NCBI GenBank assembly: GCA_025642075.2
Contig: JAODUO010000134.1
Span: 160,001-224,000, forward strand
DNA: 64,000 nucleotides
Reading direction: 5' to 3'
DNA from: Ridgeia piscesae
Taxonomy: Eukaryota; Annelida; Polychaeta; Sabellida; Siboglinidae
Part shown: piece by piece, positions 38,044-48,685 of the stretch
How the letters are laid out: every line of letters starts with the position of its first letter
Position numbering within the stretch: position 1 is the stretch's first letter
The notes under the pieces: generated by a model
Told to the model about the DNA's origin: nothing
Databases searched by the model: none
The model's input: the letters and a program-made list of their open reading frames with translations, nothing else
Program-made: the position numbers and the translations under genes

Positions 38044-40220
38044 GTATGGGTCTCTCAGGGTCTCATTTCACAGGTATGGATCTCTTAGGTCTCACTCTGC
38101 AGGTATGGGTCTCTTAGGGTCTCATTTCACAGGTATGGATCTCTTAGGGTCTCACTCTGCAGGTATGGGTCTCTCAGGGTCTCATTTCACAGGTATGGAT
38201 CTCTTAGGGTCTCATTCTGCAGGTATGGGTCTCTTAGGGTCTCATTTCACAGGTATGGATCTCTTAGGGTCCCACTCTGCAGGTATGGATCTCTTAGGGT
38301 CCCACTCTGCAGGTATGGATCTCTTAGGGTCTCATTTCACAGGTATGGATCTCTTAGGGTCCCACTGCAGATATGGATCTGTTAGGGTCTCACTCTGCAG
38401 GTATGGATCTCTTAGGGTCTCATATCACAGGTATGGATCTCTTAGGGTCCCTCTCTACAGGTATGGATCTCTTAGGGTCCCACTCTGCAGGTATGGATCT
38501 CTTAGAGTCCCACTCTACAGGTATGGATCTCTTAGGGTCCCACTCTGCAGGTATGGATCTCTTAGGGTCCCATCTCTGCAGGTATGGATCTCTTAGGGTC
38601 TCCTATCACAGGTATGGATCTCTTAGGGTCCCTCTCTGCAGGTATGGATCTCTTAGGGTCCCACTCTGCAGGTATGGATCTCTTAGGGTCCCACTCTGCA
38701 GGTATGGATCTCTTAGGGTCTCATCTGCAGGTATGGATCTCTTAGGGTCCCACTCTGCAGGTATGGATCTCTTAGGGTCCCACTCTGCAGGTATGGATCT
38801 CTTAGGGTCCCACTCTGCAGGTATGGATCTCTTAGGGTCTCATTTCACAGGTATGGATCTCTTAGGGTCCCTCTCACAGGTATGGATCTCTTAGGGTCCC
38901 ACTCTGCAGGTATGGATCTCTTAGGGTCCCACTCTGCAGGTATGGATCTCTTAGGGTCCCACTCTGCAGGTATGGATCTCTTAGGGTCCCACTCTGCAGA
39001 TATGGATCTCTTAGGGTCTCACTCTGCAGGTATGGATCTCTTAGGGTCTCATATCACAGGTATGGATCTCTTAGGGTCCCTCTCTACAGGTATGGATCTC
39101 TTAGGGTCCCACTCTGCAGGTATGGATCTCTTAGGGTCCCACTCTGCAGGTATGGATCTCTTGGGGTCTCATATCACAGGTATAGATTCTTAGGGTCTCA
39201 TTTCACAAGTATGAATCTACTTGTGTCTCACTCTGCAGGTATGGATCTCTTAGGGTCTCATTTATCAAGTATGGATCTCTTAGGGTCTCACTCTGCAGGT
39301 ATGGATCTTTTAGGGTCTCATTTCACAGGTATGGATCTCATAGGGTCTCACTCTTCAGGTATAGATCTCTTAGGGTTTCATCTCACAGGTATTGATCTCT
39401 TAGGGTCTCACTCCACAGGTATGGCTGTCTTGGGTCTCACTCCACAGGTATGGCTGTCTTGGGTCTCACTCCACAGGTATGGCTGTCTTGGGTCTCACTC
39501 CACAGGTATGACTGTCTTGGGTCTCACTCCACAGGTATGGCTGTCTTGGGTCTCACTCCACAGGTATGGCTGTCTTGGGTCTCACTCCACAGGTATGGCT
39601 GTCTTGGGTCTCACTCCACAGGTATGGCTGTCCATTGGGTCTCACTCCACAGGTATAGCTGTCTTGGGTCTCACTCCACAGGTATGGCTGTCTTGGGTCT
39701 CACTCCACAGGTATGACTGTCTTGGGTCTCACTCCACAGGCATGACTGTCTTGGGTCTCACTCCACAGGTAAGGCTGTCTTGGGTCTCACTCCACAGGTA
39801 AAGCTGTCTTGGGTCTCACTCCACAGGTATGGCTGTATTGGGTCTCACTCCACAGGTATGGCTGTATTGGGTCTCACTCCACAGGTATGACTGTCTTGGG
39901 TCTCACTCCACAGGTATGGCTGTCTTGGGTCTCACTCCACAGGTATGACTGTCTTGGGTCTCACTCCACAGGTATGGCTGTCTTGGGTCTCACTCCACAG
40001 GTATGGCTGTCTTGGGTCTCACTCCACAGGTATGACTGTCTTTGGTCTCACTCCACAGGCATGACTGTCTTGGGTCTCACTCCACAGGTAAGGCTGTCTT
40101 GGGTCTCACTCCACAGGTAAAGCTGTCTTGGGTCTCACTCCACAGGTATGGCTGTATTGGGTCTCACTCCACAGGTATGGCTGTATTGGGTCTTACTCCA
40201 CAGGTATGACTGTCTTGGGT
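38044..40220. repeat. Junction minisatellite: repeated splice donor, 30/29-bp units
   Basis: Units begin GTATGG and end in GCAG or ACAG. The first part (to about 39420) has 30-bp units such as GTATGGATCTCTTAGGGTCC followed by CACTCTGCAG. The second part has 29-bp units such as GTATGGCTGTCTTGGGTCTC followed by ACTCCACAG. About 73 copies in all, each with CAG|GTATG, identical in type to the true donor at 38044. The 30-bp units keep a ten-residue frame open (MDLLGSHSAG); the 29-bp ones break it. A run of variant units around 39741 recurs near 40060, 319 bp (11 units) away. Confidence 0.96.
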
Positions 40221-40321
40221 CTCACTCTGCGGGAAATGAAATGTTTGCATTATGTACATAACAAGATACATAAAAGTAGCTACAACTAATAGAACATAAA
40301 ACAAATAAAATATATATGTAT

Positions 40322-40406
40322 AAACAACAGTAGATTAAATGCCTGGTAAACTTGTTTATTATAATATAATAAACAAGTTTACCAGGCATTTAATCTACTG
40401 TTGTTT
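40322..40406. repeat. Perfect 42-bp-arm hairpin in intron
   Basis: Arms 40322-40363 and 40365-40406 are exact reverse complements around a single central base; the outer part reads AAACAACAGTAGATTAAATG. It lies between the donor array and the next exon. It may be a very young MITE or foldback, a cruciform-forming sequence, or a local assembly or template-switch artefact. No transposon ends recognised. Confidence 0.9.
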
Positions 40407-40527
40407 TTTCAGTTACCCTTTACTTAGCTAATAATGTAGAAGTAAATATTTAATATAAAACTGCAGAAAGTATAGAAATTGGTTTCTAAGAGAGTTTAAA
40501 GAGAGACTCTGATGTGTTTTGTGTCAG

Positions 40528-40711
40528 ATCCCATCCCGTGTGAGACGTTGCTTCACTTTGCTGCCCGTCTGGGCCTGGAGTGTCTGTGTGAGTACCTCCT
40601 CACCCTGCCTGGCAGCACCCTCGCCCTCACCCTCCCCAACAGACATGGAGCCCTGCCGCTGGACCTCGCCTGTGCCGTGGACAACGGGCGCCTCGTTGAG
40701 ATACTGCTTGG
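40528..40711 (+). CDS. AKAP13/ARHGEF28-like: AKAP13/ARHGEF28-like gene, ankyrin-like exon
   Basis: Acceptor TTTTGTGTCAG ends at 40527 and donor GG|GTAGGT begins at 40712; entry phase 1 (G+AT = Asp), exit phase 2. It encodes PCETLLHFAARLGLECLCEY, then LLTLPG and LPNRHGALPLDLAC, ending in LVEILLG. The ETLLHFA-RLGL helix, the LPG loop and the (N/E)-x-x-G-A-x-P-L-D-L-A second repeat match the ankyrin-like helical pair in vertebrate AKAP13 and ARHGEF28 in order and spacing. Codons are markedly G/C-rich against the AT-rich intron, as expected for coding sequence. The strongest single exon in the window. Confidence 0.93.
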
Positions 40712-41110
40712 GTAGGTGGTCGTTCTAGAGAGGTTATTGTAGAGGGCGGTCAGTGTGAGGGCGGTCATTTGGTGAGGGCGGTTGGGGTAGAGGGCAGTCA
40801 GTGTAGAGGGAAGTTATTGTACAGGGTGGTCAGTGTAGAGAGTGGTCAGTGTAGAGGGTGGTCAGTGTAGATGGTGGTCAGTGTAGAGGTGGTCAGTGTA
40901 GATGGTGGTCAGTGTAGAGGGTGGTCAGTGTAGAGAGTGGTCAGTGTAGAGGGTGGTCAGTGTAGATGGTGGTCAGTGTAGAGAGTGGTCAGTGTAGATG
41001 GTGGTCAGTGTAGAGGGTGGTCAGTGTAGAGGGTGGTCAGTGTAGAGGGTGGTCAATGTAGAAAAGGTGGTCAGTGAAGAAGGTGGTCAATATAGAGGGT
41101 GGCCAACCTC
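40712..41110. repeat. Junction minisatellite after donor 40712, 16-bp unit
   Basis: About 22 units of GTAGAGGGTGGTCAGT and variants. The first is the donor itself (GTAGGTGGTCGTTCTAGAGA), grading into regular units from about 40740. This is the third splice junction of this gene from which a tandem array appears to have grown. The units carry GTAG and GTGTAG rather than a full CAG|GT donor, so they are weaker decoys than in the 38-40 kb array. Confidence 0.9.
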
Positions 41111-41758
41111 ACTCACCCATCTATCCCCCCTTATCCCACTTTTCCCTGAAGTCTGCCCCACTGCCCTTCTGTCAAGTCCCAGTAGATACTAACTGTATCC
41201 TCAAACCAAGCCGTCCTCACTAACAGTTACCTGTTCATCACTCATCCAGTCAGTTAGCTGAGTGTTACAGGACACGTGAGTTATGGTCACACATCAGTGG
41301 TCTTGGTCACGGTTGAATGCCAGCAGTCCCTCCCCAGTCCGTCTATCAATCATGATATTACGGTTGCATCCAGTCCACAATGTGCAATACGGTGGTCGTC
41401 ATTTGATCACGGATATTTGGTTGCGTTGCATACATGGAGTCTTGCCATTGTTGAGTGTCACACAGGGACAAGACGTGTACGTGATGATGTGTGACACAAT
41501 GATTGCAAGAGAATGGTTGTTATCTCTCACGGATGTAGTGTATAACCATCAACACAGACAAATTCATTGTGAGGATCCTATCAGGCAGATTTGACATGTC
41601 AACAGTGTGGAGTCAGCTAATGTCATGGTAAGTCTCTATGTCACTAGAGTCACCTGGTGTCATAAGTTTGTATCATTGTATCAAATGATTAATATGAGTC
41701 TGCAGTGACCTCGTCTATTGTTTCCCGGCGTATTCCCTCTTTCTCATCCCTCTCCCAG
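41111..41758. other. Intron sequence
   Basis: No gene or repeat recognised; open frames at 41276-41594 lack motifs. It ends in a long pyrimidine tract and CAG at 41758. Confidence 0.4.
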
Positions 41759-41841
41759 GTACTGGACTGGGCCCTGTGAGGACATTAAAAGTCTGATGAA
41801 GCTCATGTGCTACAAGGGTGGAGTACCCTCTTGTAAAAAGT
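41759..41841 (+). CDS. Possible alternative exon with in-frame stop
   Basis: An excellent acceptor (CTCATCCCTCTCCCAG) ends at 41758. Entered in phase 2 from the ankyrin-like exon it encodes YWTGPCEDIKSLMKLMCYKG and, without a donor, ends at TAG 41839-41841. Candidate donors (GTGAGG at 41776, GTGGAG at 41818, GTAAAA at 41833) leave phase 1, whereas the next exon needs phase 2; GTGCTA at 41807 fits the phase but is weak. It may be an alternative last exon giving a short, catalytically empty isoform, or a false call. The exons at 40528 and 42900 join in phase without it. Confidence 0.35.
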
Positions 41842-42369
41842 AGTTATGTTAAAATGTTAAAAAGATGTGAAGAGGACTGGAAAGTTCCTCCTGCAGTCAG
41901 TACGAGTTGGTCCACACCACTTGCTGCCCTCTTCTGCCTGGGTTGTCACAAGTCATCATCTCCAGCTCTCCTGTCCCTGTCATGGCCTTCCTGTTCTGGC
42001 TGTCCACTCGCTCCCTCCCAGGTCTCCTCTCATGGTCTTCCTCTTGTTTTGCTGGCGGGATCTGTTTACCAGTCTCTTTGTTAGTGTCAGTGTCTCCACC
42101 CACAGTCTCTGTGTATCTTGCCCAGTTCAATTGGCTTCCAGCTAACTTCATTTTATTTCAGTGTCTTAGCTCAATTCCTTCATCTTGTGTCAATTCAAAT
42201 GGTCTCCAGACCAGGTTTTGCTATTTCTAGTGTGACTCCCGTCTCTGGCAGTGTCAACACACCACGCAGCTTCCAACCGTTATTTTTAGTTGTGTTTAAA
42301 TGTTTATGTTCCCACATAATGCCTTCTACCCATCTCCTTGGGCAATTTTTTCACACTACATTGCTCCAA
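41842..42369. other. Intron sequence
   Basis: Pyrimidine-rich on the plus strand (CTCC, GTCTC, TTCC clusters at 41900-42200); overlapping frames at 41818-42381 have no domain. No gene supported. Confidence 0.4.
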
Positions 42370-42545
42370 TTGTTTGATTGAGTACCTGGCTATAGCATAG
42401 ACAGTGGTGGATATTTGTGGCAGCGTGGCTGAATGCTTACCAGAGAAGTTGAGATGGTGTCTGAATGAACAGGTTTGCCAGTGTAAAGTGTAAAGCACAG
42501 ATCGATCGTGGGGATTTAACATTGCACTATATAAAAACTTACCTT
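42370..42545 (+). mobile_element. tRNA-derived SINE, partial sense copy
   Basis: Shares ordered blocks with the other copies: GATTGAGTACCTGGCTATAG, CAGTGGTGGATATTTGTGG, GCGTGGCTGAATGCTTACCA, GAGATGGTGTCTGAATGAAC, and a 3' end AAAACTTACCTTTTTA. The tRNA-like head is missing or decayed. Confidence 0.8.
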
Positions 42546-42899
42546 TTTACTTTCTATGGGTGACTGAACTGTAAAATGAATAAAGTTAGACGCTGGCACA
42601 TCTGAAACATGACACATTGGCAGTTCACATGCACATTGTCTTTAAATAAACTTATACAGTTGCTCTCACACTGAACACAATCATTTTCAATGTCACACAT
42701 ACATTTTATGCCAAAAAATTTAAACAACCTTACGCAAGAGTGCATCTGAGTTATCAGTATAATTATTAACACACCTGCTGTTTAGTTGTCAGAAATATAA
42801 AAGGCTCTTTTATCATACCCACATACTGACTAGGGACAAGTCTGCGTGACAACTGAATCTAAGAAACACAAGTGAGTGTGGTTGTGGTTGTGGTTGCAG

Positions 42900-43057
42900 T
42901 GCTGGGGGCGTGGATGTGTTGGACATTACCCCTCCGTGGGGTAACATTGACCGGCCACACGTGGACGCTGGTTGCACCACACCTGTGACACGCATCAAGC
43001 GGTCACGCCACATGGTCACACTCACATCACAGTCACGCGAGACAACTAGACGTGTTG
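42900..43057 (+). CDS. AKAP13/ARHGEF28-like: Downstream exon of the AKAP13/ARHGEF28-like gene
   Basis: Acceptor GGTTGTGGTTGCAG ends at 42899 and a consensus donor TTG|GTAAGT begins at 43058. Only one frame is open (entry phase 2, exit phase 1); it encodes AGGVDVLDITPPWGNIDRPH and ends in SQSRETTRRV. Entry phase 2 matches the exit of the ankyrin-like exon (GG+T = Gly), and exit phase 1 matches the exon at 60222. The Ser/Thr/Arg-rich sequence has no family motif, as expected for the poorly conserved linker between the N-terminal domain and the catalytic part. Called from splice signals, frame and G/C content. Confidence 0.65.
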
Positions 43058-43100
43058 GTAAGTGACAGGAGAACTCATGTGATCTGTCTTATGTTGTCAC

Positions 43101-43223
43101 CCTGTCTTTGTGTGTACATGCATGTGTGTGTGCATGCATGTGTGCAGTGCGTGTGTGCGTGTGTGCGTGCGTGCATGCGTGTGTGTGTGGTGTATGTGTG
43201 TGCGTGTGTGTATGTGTGGTGCA

Positions 43224-43267
<44 letters not shown>

Positions 43268-43273
43268 GTGTGT

Positions 43274-43306
<33 letters not shown>

Positions 43307-43405
43307 ATGTGGTGTGTGTGTATGTGTGGTGCATGTATGTGTGTGTGTGTGTGTGTGTTGTGTGTGTGTGTATGTGTGTGTGTGGTGTTGTGTGTGGTGT
43401 GTGTG

Positions 43406-43462
<57 letters not shown>

Positions 43463-43561
43463 GTGTGTGTGATGTGTGTGTATGTGTGGTGCATGTATGT
43501 GTGTGTGTGTGTTTGTGTGTTGTGTGTATTGTGCTGTGTGTATGTGTGGTGCATGTATGTG

Positions 43562-43610
<49 letters not shown>

Positions 43611-43765
43611 GTATGTGTGCGTGTGTGTATGTGTGGTGCATGTATGTGTGTGTGTGTGTGTGTGTGTTTGTATGTGTGTGTGTGCACATGTGTGTGCACA
43701 TGTGTGTGGACATGTGTACGTACACAGTGTACATACACAGTGTGCGTGTATGCATTTGTTTGTGT
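43101..43765. repeat. (GT)n-rich compound microsatellite
   Basis: Long GT tracts with GCATGTATG and TATGTGTGGTGCATG insertions that recur every roughly 60-180 bp (43215, 43328, 43487, 43550, 43636), so the tract has itself been duplicated as blocks. It begins about 40 bp after the donor at 43058. Long frames on both strands (Cys-Val and Thr-His polymers) are artefacts. Confidence 0.97.
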
Positions 43766-43971
43766 TGTGAAGGTTAAGACAATTGGATCTCGCCAGTCAA
43801 TTGTCTTTAAAATCCAGGATCACAATGTTCTATCTGGATTTTTATACTGTCAACGGATCTATTTCATGTTGATTCCACCTCTGTGTTCCTGCTTCTCACC
43901 AAACTCTTCACACTCTTAAACAGTCATTTACAGAACACAACCTTGAGACATCCACTTATGTCTTCTTGCAG

Positions 43972-44026
43972 CACCACAACATACAGTTGCATTTAATGCC
44001 ACATGGAAAACTAGAAAATGCTACAC
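43972..44026 (+). CDS. Possible 55-nt cassette exon
   Basis: Strong signals: acceptor TATGTCTTCTTGCAG ends at 43971 and donor CAC|GTAAGT begins at 44027. Entered in phase 1 (from 43057) it is open (APQHTVAFNATWKTRKCYT) but leaves phase 2, which puts the exon at 60222 out of frame. Either another exon lies between, or inclusion is a frame-shifting alternative event, or the signals are coincidental. Confidence 0.3.
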
Positions 44027-44560
44027 GTAAGTCATCATCCCAGCCCTTCTAACATGCCTTTTTTCTCCTTAATTATGGGTTTCCCCTTCCTGAATATATA
44101 AGCCTATTCCTTGTTAGAGGGGGGTTTTTTTTCCTGGTATTAATCCTGGAAAAATAGAACACTTTGTTTGCTTGTATAAACATACAAAGGCAAATATCAT
44201 GCACAAAAACAAAACAAAATAAAACCACACTAAAACTTAGTGACATAGCCTTAATCCTGTGGACTCTGTTAGCTTAGACTTGTATTGCAACATACTGATT
44301 CATCAGTTGAACCTTGCTAACATGATCAGAACCTTGATAGTATGACCATGGTATCTGGATATATCATCAGTCAAACATACAAAACAAACAATTCTGTAAT
44401 TTTTTTACCAATTTTGGACTGGGTTTCTTAAAAAATATTTAGTATTAGTTGATATCATTACACTGTGTAGAAACCTTTCACAATGTATTTTTGGGGGTTC
44501 TGTGGCAAGTGTGAGTGGAACTTTCCACTCACAATTTATACTATCAAGGTTGAGTACATT
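44027..44560. other. Intron sequence
   Basis: AT-rich; nothing recognised. Confidence 0.4.
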
Positions 44561-44584
44561 TTGCTGTGTTATTGGAACTTAGGC

Positions 44585-44822
44585 AGTTTAATTCACTCTA
44601 CATTGCTTTGGTTTAGTAAGTGTATGAATGGGTATGTGGCGATTGACAGTGGTGGATATTTGTGTGGAAATACACATTGTGTAGTGATTGCAGCATGGCT
44701 GAATGCTTCCCAGATAAGTTGAGGGGTGTTTGATTGAACCGGTCTGCCAGGAAGTAGCGTGTATGACATAAATGTCAACAGAGACACCAAGCTGGATAAG
44801 AACTTACATTCATCTTTACATC
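44585..44822 (+). mobile_element. tRNA-derived SINE, sense copy (body and tail)
   Basis: Contains AATTCACTCTACATTGCTTT, GTGTATGAATGGGTATGTGG, AGTGGTGGATATTTGTGTGG, GCATGGCTGAATGCTTCCCA, GTGTTTGATTGAACCGGTCT, GCCAGG and the tail GGATAAGAACTTACATTCAT, matching the full copy at 61.4 kb block by block. Only the tRNA-like head is missing. Confidence 0.85.
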
Positions 44823-46340
44823 AGACATGTACTATTTGTGACAGTTATGTTACCTTCATGGTCACTCAAGAAGTGCACTTCACTTCCACACCATAATGAG
44901 GTGTGTAAATGATTACTTGGGCCCAGGGCGTCTCATTAAGCAGCTGCATTGGGTGCAGTAAACTCAATTACACTGCACCAAAGTCCCACTTTTTCACACT
45001 GTTCCATTGACAAAAATGTCTTGGGAAAATAGTCTCACTCACTGAACCTGTCATTGTACGATAACGAGTCCACACCGACATTTCCGTTATCACCCAGATT
45101 CGATCGGAAGATTCTTAGCTCTGACATCTTGAGATTCACTCAACCGTGACAATAGCCTGAAGTCGCTCAGCTGTAAATATGTCAATGACAGGTGTTAAGT
45201 TTATTGCTCGCCTGCGTGGTATTGTTTGATATGGGACAGGGACACAGTTCTCTGAGTGATAAACAGAAGGAGGTGAGACAACAACTATCTTCTTGTGAAT
45301 GTTTACATACAGGATTCATGAATAACTTACTTAGTTATTAGCACATCAACGACTGCATATTTGTAGGTAAGTTCCCGTGTTTTATCTATTTGGGTCCGGC
45401 TCACTGGTTTGAGGTCCACGGTCCACTGAACACATCGTTCGCACGCCGGTGATATATGTATCTAGAAGATTGCCTGGACGAGAAAGTCTGTTAATTTCAT
45501 GTATGATCTGTATGCATATAAATATTTAGTAGGTGTTTTATGATCTAGTTTGCATGTGGTCGTATCGCGGTTGGATATTTAAAAATTGAGATATAAATAG
45601 AACGGTGGGTTAGAGCTGATCCATTATTGACGTGTGTTGTTGTGATAGAACCTTTAAATTTATGGACCTTTAAATTGACGCGTGTCACACCAAAGAATAG
45701 GATTAAATGCATCAATATGTAATTCTTTCACAGAAATAAACTAAAGTTTCGAATGATGTTGTTTATGGTGCTGTTTTTTATTAGCATTCCAGGAAAGTAA
45801 TGAATAATTTCTAGCAGATAATATGTGTTGGCAAACCATGATAAATATAAGCCATGATGTTGAACATTTAACTAAGTCAACAACATGAAATCCCTCAAAC
45901 AACTTACTTCTGGGTTTCAGATTTATGATCCGTTGTGATGCCATTGTATCTATAACAAAGAATGTACATAAATTTATCTTTTGTAACATGAACAGTCTTG
46001 AGCATGACTGACTCTCAAATAGTTGTGTAAATGTTGTGGATTTATGCAGTACACTGGTGTAAATTGTTAAATTCTTAGATGTATGTTTCCTGGGATGTGA
46101 ATAATTCCCACTACAAACAATATGGAGGAAGCACATTAACCTGGCTATACCAGTGAAGCCAACAAGTTGCTCTTTCAGACTTGCACACATATATCTTCCA
46201 AACAAAACTGTTCAGTGGTCTTCTCTTTTCATCAGGATTCCTTGATTGTTACATGGCTTGGTATTGTAATTTATTGAATATGTATTGAATTGAATCGCAT
46301 ATTGATTTGATTTCATAATACTTTCAAAACCACATAAGAT
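44823..46340. other. Intron sequence with one 154-codon minus-strand frame
   Basis: About 1.5 kb of intron. The minus-strand frame at 45741-46205 (begins MFGRYMCASLKEQLVGFTGI) is the longest non-repetitive open frame in the window. It has no recognisable domain, signal peptide or codon bias and lies in AT-rich DNA, so it is not called as a gene. Confidence 0.4.
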
Positions 46341-47965
46341 ACAAGTGCAAAGGTACAGGGCTGTGTTGTACACAGTGCTAATATAAAGTAGAATGTACAA
46401 ATATATTGTACACAGTGCTAATATCAAGTAGAATGTACAAATGTATTGTACACAGTACAAATATCAAGAGAATGTACAAATATATTGTGCACAGTACTAA
46501 TAACAAGTAGACTACACAAATGTATTTTACACAGTGCTAATATAAAGTACACTACACAAATGTATTTTACACAGTGCTAATATAAAGTACACTACACAAA
46601 TGTATTGTACACAGTGCTAATATAAAGTACACTACACAAATGCATTGTACACAGTGCTAATATAAAGTAGACTACACAAATGTATTGTACACAGTGCTAA
46701 TATAAAGTACACTACACAAATGCATTGTACACAGTGCTAATATAAAGTACACTACACAAATGCATTGTACACAGTGCTAATATAAAGTACACTACACAAA
46801 TGCATTGTACACAGTGCTAATATAAAGTACACTACACAAATGCATTGTACACAGTGCTAATATAAAGTAGACTACACAAATGTATTGTACACAGTGCTAA
46901 TATAAAGTACACTACACAAATGTATTGTACACAGTGCTAATATAAAGTAGAATGTACAAATGTATTGTACACAGTGCTAATATAAAGTAGAATGTACAAA
47001 TGTATTGTACACAGTGAAAATATCAAGAGAATGTACAAATATATTGTACACAGTACTAATAACAAGTAGACTACACAAATGTATTGCACACAGTGCTAAT
47101 ATAAAGTACACTACACAAATGTATTGTACACAGTGCTAATATAAAGTAGACTACACAAATGTATTGTACACAGTGCTAATATAAAGTACAATGTACAAAT
47201 GTATTGTACACAGTGCTAATATAAAGTAGACTACACAAATGTATTGTACACAGTGCTAATATAAAGTACAATGTACAAATGTATTGTACACAGTGCTAAT
47301 ATAAAGTAGAATGTACAAATGTATTGTACACAGTGAAAATATAAAGTAGAATGTACAAATGTATTGTACACAGTGCTGGTATCAAGTAGACCATGCACAC
47401 AATATATAGTACACAGCACTTGTACCTAGTAAACTGTGTATAAATATATGGTCCACAGAATTGATATCATGTAGACCATGTACAAATGTGTTGTGCACAG
47501 CACTTGTAGCAAGAAGACCATATCTAACATGTGTTGTACACAGTGCTAGCATCAAGTATACCCTGTACAAATGTATTGTTTACAGTGCTAGTATCAAGTA
47601 GGTGGTGTACAAATGTACTGTACACAGCACTTAGGGAACCACTGTTATAAAGTAGACTGCATGCAAATGTACTCCCACACCGCACTGGTGTCAAGTAGAC
47701 CATGTACAAATGTGTTGTACACAACACTAGTATCAAGTAGACCATGTACACATGTTTTGTACACAGCAATAGTATCAAGTAGACCATGTACACATGTTTT
47801 ATACACAGCAATAGTATCAAGTAGACCATGTACACATGTTTTATACACCGCAATAGTATCAAGTAGACCATGTACAAATGTGTTGTACACAGCACTGAGT
47901 ATCAAGTAAACCATGTACAAATGTGTTGTACACAACACTAATACCAAATAGACCATACACAAATG
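46341..47965. repeat. Minisatellite, 40-bp unit
   Basis: About 40 copies of a 40-bp unit (GTACACAGTGCTAATATAAA, GTACACTACACAAATGTATT). The section 46500-47380 is homogeneous, alternating GTACACTACAC, GTAGACTACAC and GTAGAATGTAC subtypes. The end beyond about 47390 is an older variant (GTATCAAGTAGACCATGTAC) with irregular lengths. Minus-strand Tyr/Thr/Leu-rich frames are artefacts. Confidence 0.96.
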
Positions 47966-48685
47966 ATCAGTTGGTTGTAGTTGGAGTGAACTGTAGGATT
48001 AAGTGTCTCCACTTAGAGTGGTATATCAGTTACATGGGTGAAGCCAGAGTAACTGTTTATATAGTGTCATCTTTAAAACATGTATCATTCTTTCAAGAAA
48101 TCTTATGGTACAGAGTTCAACCTTGCTTTATGGCCACCTCTGTAATGTGATCTATAGGCATCTTCATAATGCAGTCACCTTGGTAATAGAACCACCTCGC
48201 AATAATGGTCACTGTAGCCCGGTCCTAAGTTATATTGTCACCATGATGCAGGTCAACTTTCCAATCAGGTCACATCATCATTCAGCTCACCTTGCAATTC
48301 AGGTCACCTTGCAATACGTCACCTCACCATTCAGGTCGCCTTACCATTCAAAACTCATCGCCATTTAGACTGCATTCAAGTAGTCATGAATATCACCACA
48401 GATGTGGCTAGTGAGATTCCACTGTGAATTAGATTTAGATGGTGTTAGCCAGTATATTTAATGATACAGATGTGTACATACATATGTAAGGAAAGTCATC
48501 AGTGTTTCTGTATCACACCTGTACAGGTGCTCCCTTCATTTCCTCCTTGTTCCCGGCTGCACTGCTGAACACCTGTGATTTTATCCCAAAGGATTTCTCT
48601 CCTTAGCCAACTTTCGTCCCCACAATTTATTCAGGCCCCTCCTCACAAAGTACTGCCATCACAGCTGTGGCTGTCGCATTTGTCC
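47966..48685. other. Intron sequence with degenerate CAGGTCACCTTGCAAT repeats
   Basis: At about 48165-48360 a loose 16-20-bp repeat related to CAGGTCACCTTGCAATTC recurs around eight times. The rest is unremarkable. Confidence 0.5.

Noticed and set aside
43052..43777. Cysteine/valine-rich 241-codon frame and its reverse
   Set aside because: Generated by the GT dinucleotide tract; it overlaps the donor and intron start of the exon ending at 43057.
45741..46205. 154-codon minus-strand frame
   Set aside because: The longest non-repeat frame, but no recognisable domain and no compositional difference from the AT-rich intron; chance is the simpler explanation. A homology search could reverse this.
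47613..47909. Forward and reverse frames of about 100-120 codons in the 40-bp array
   Set aside because: Repeat by-products with runs of variant units; no unique domain or splice context.
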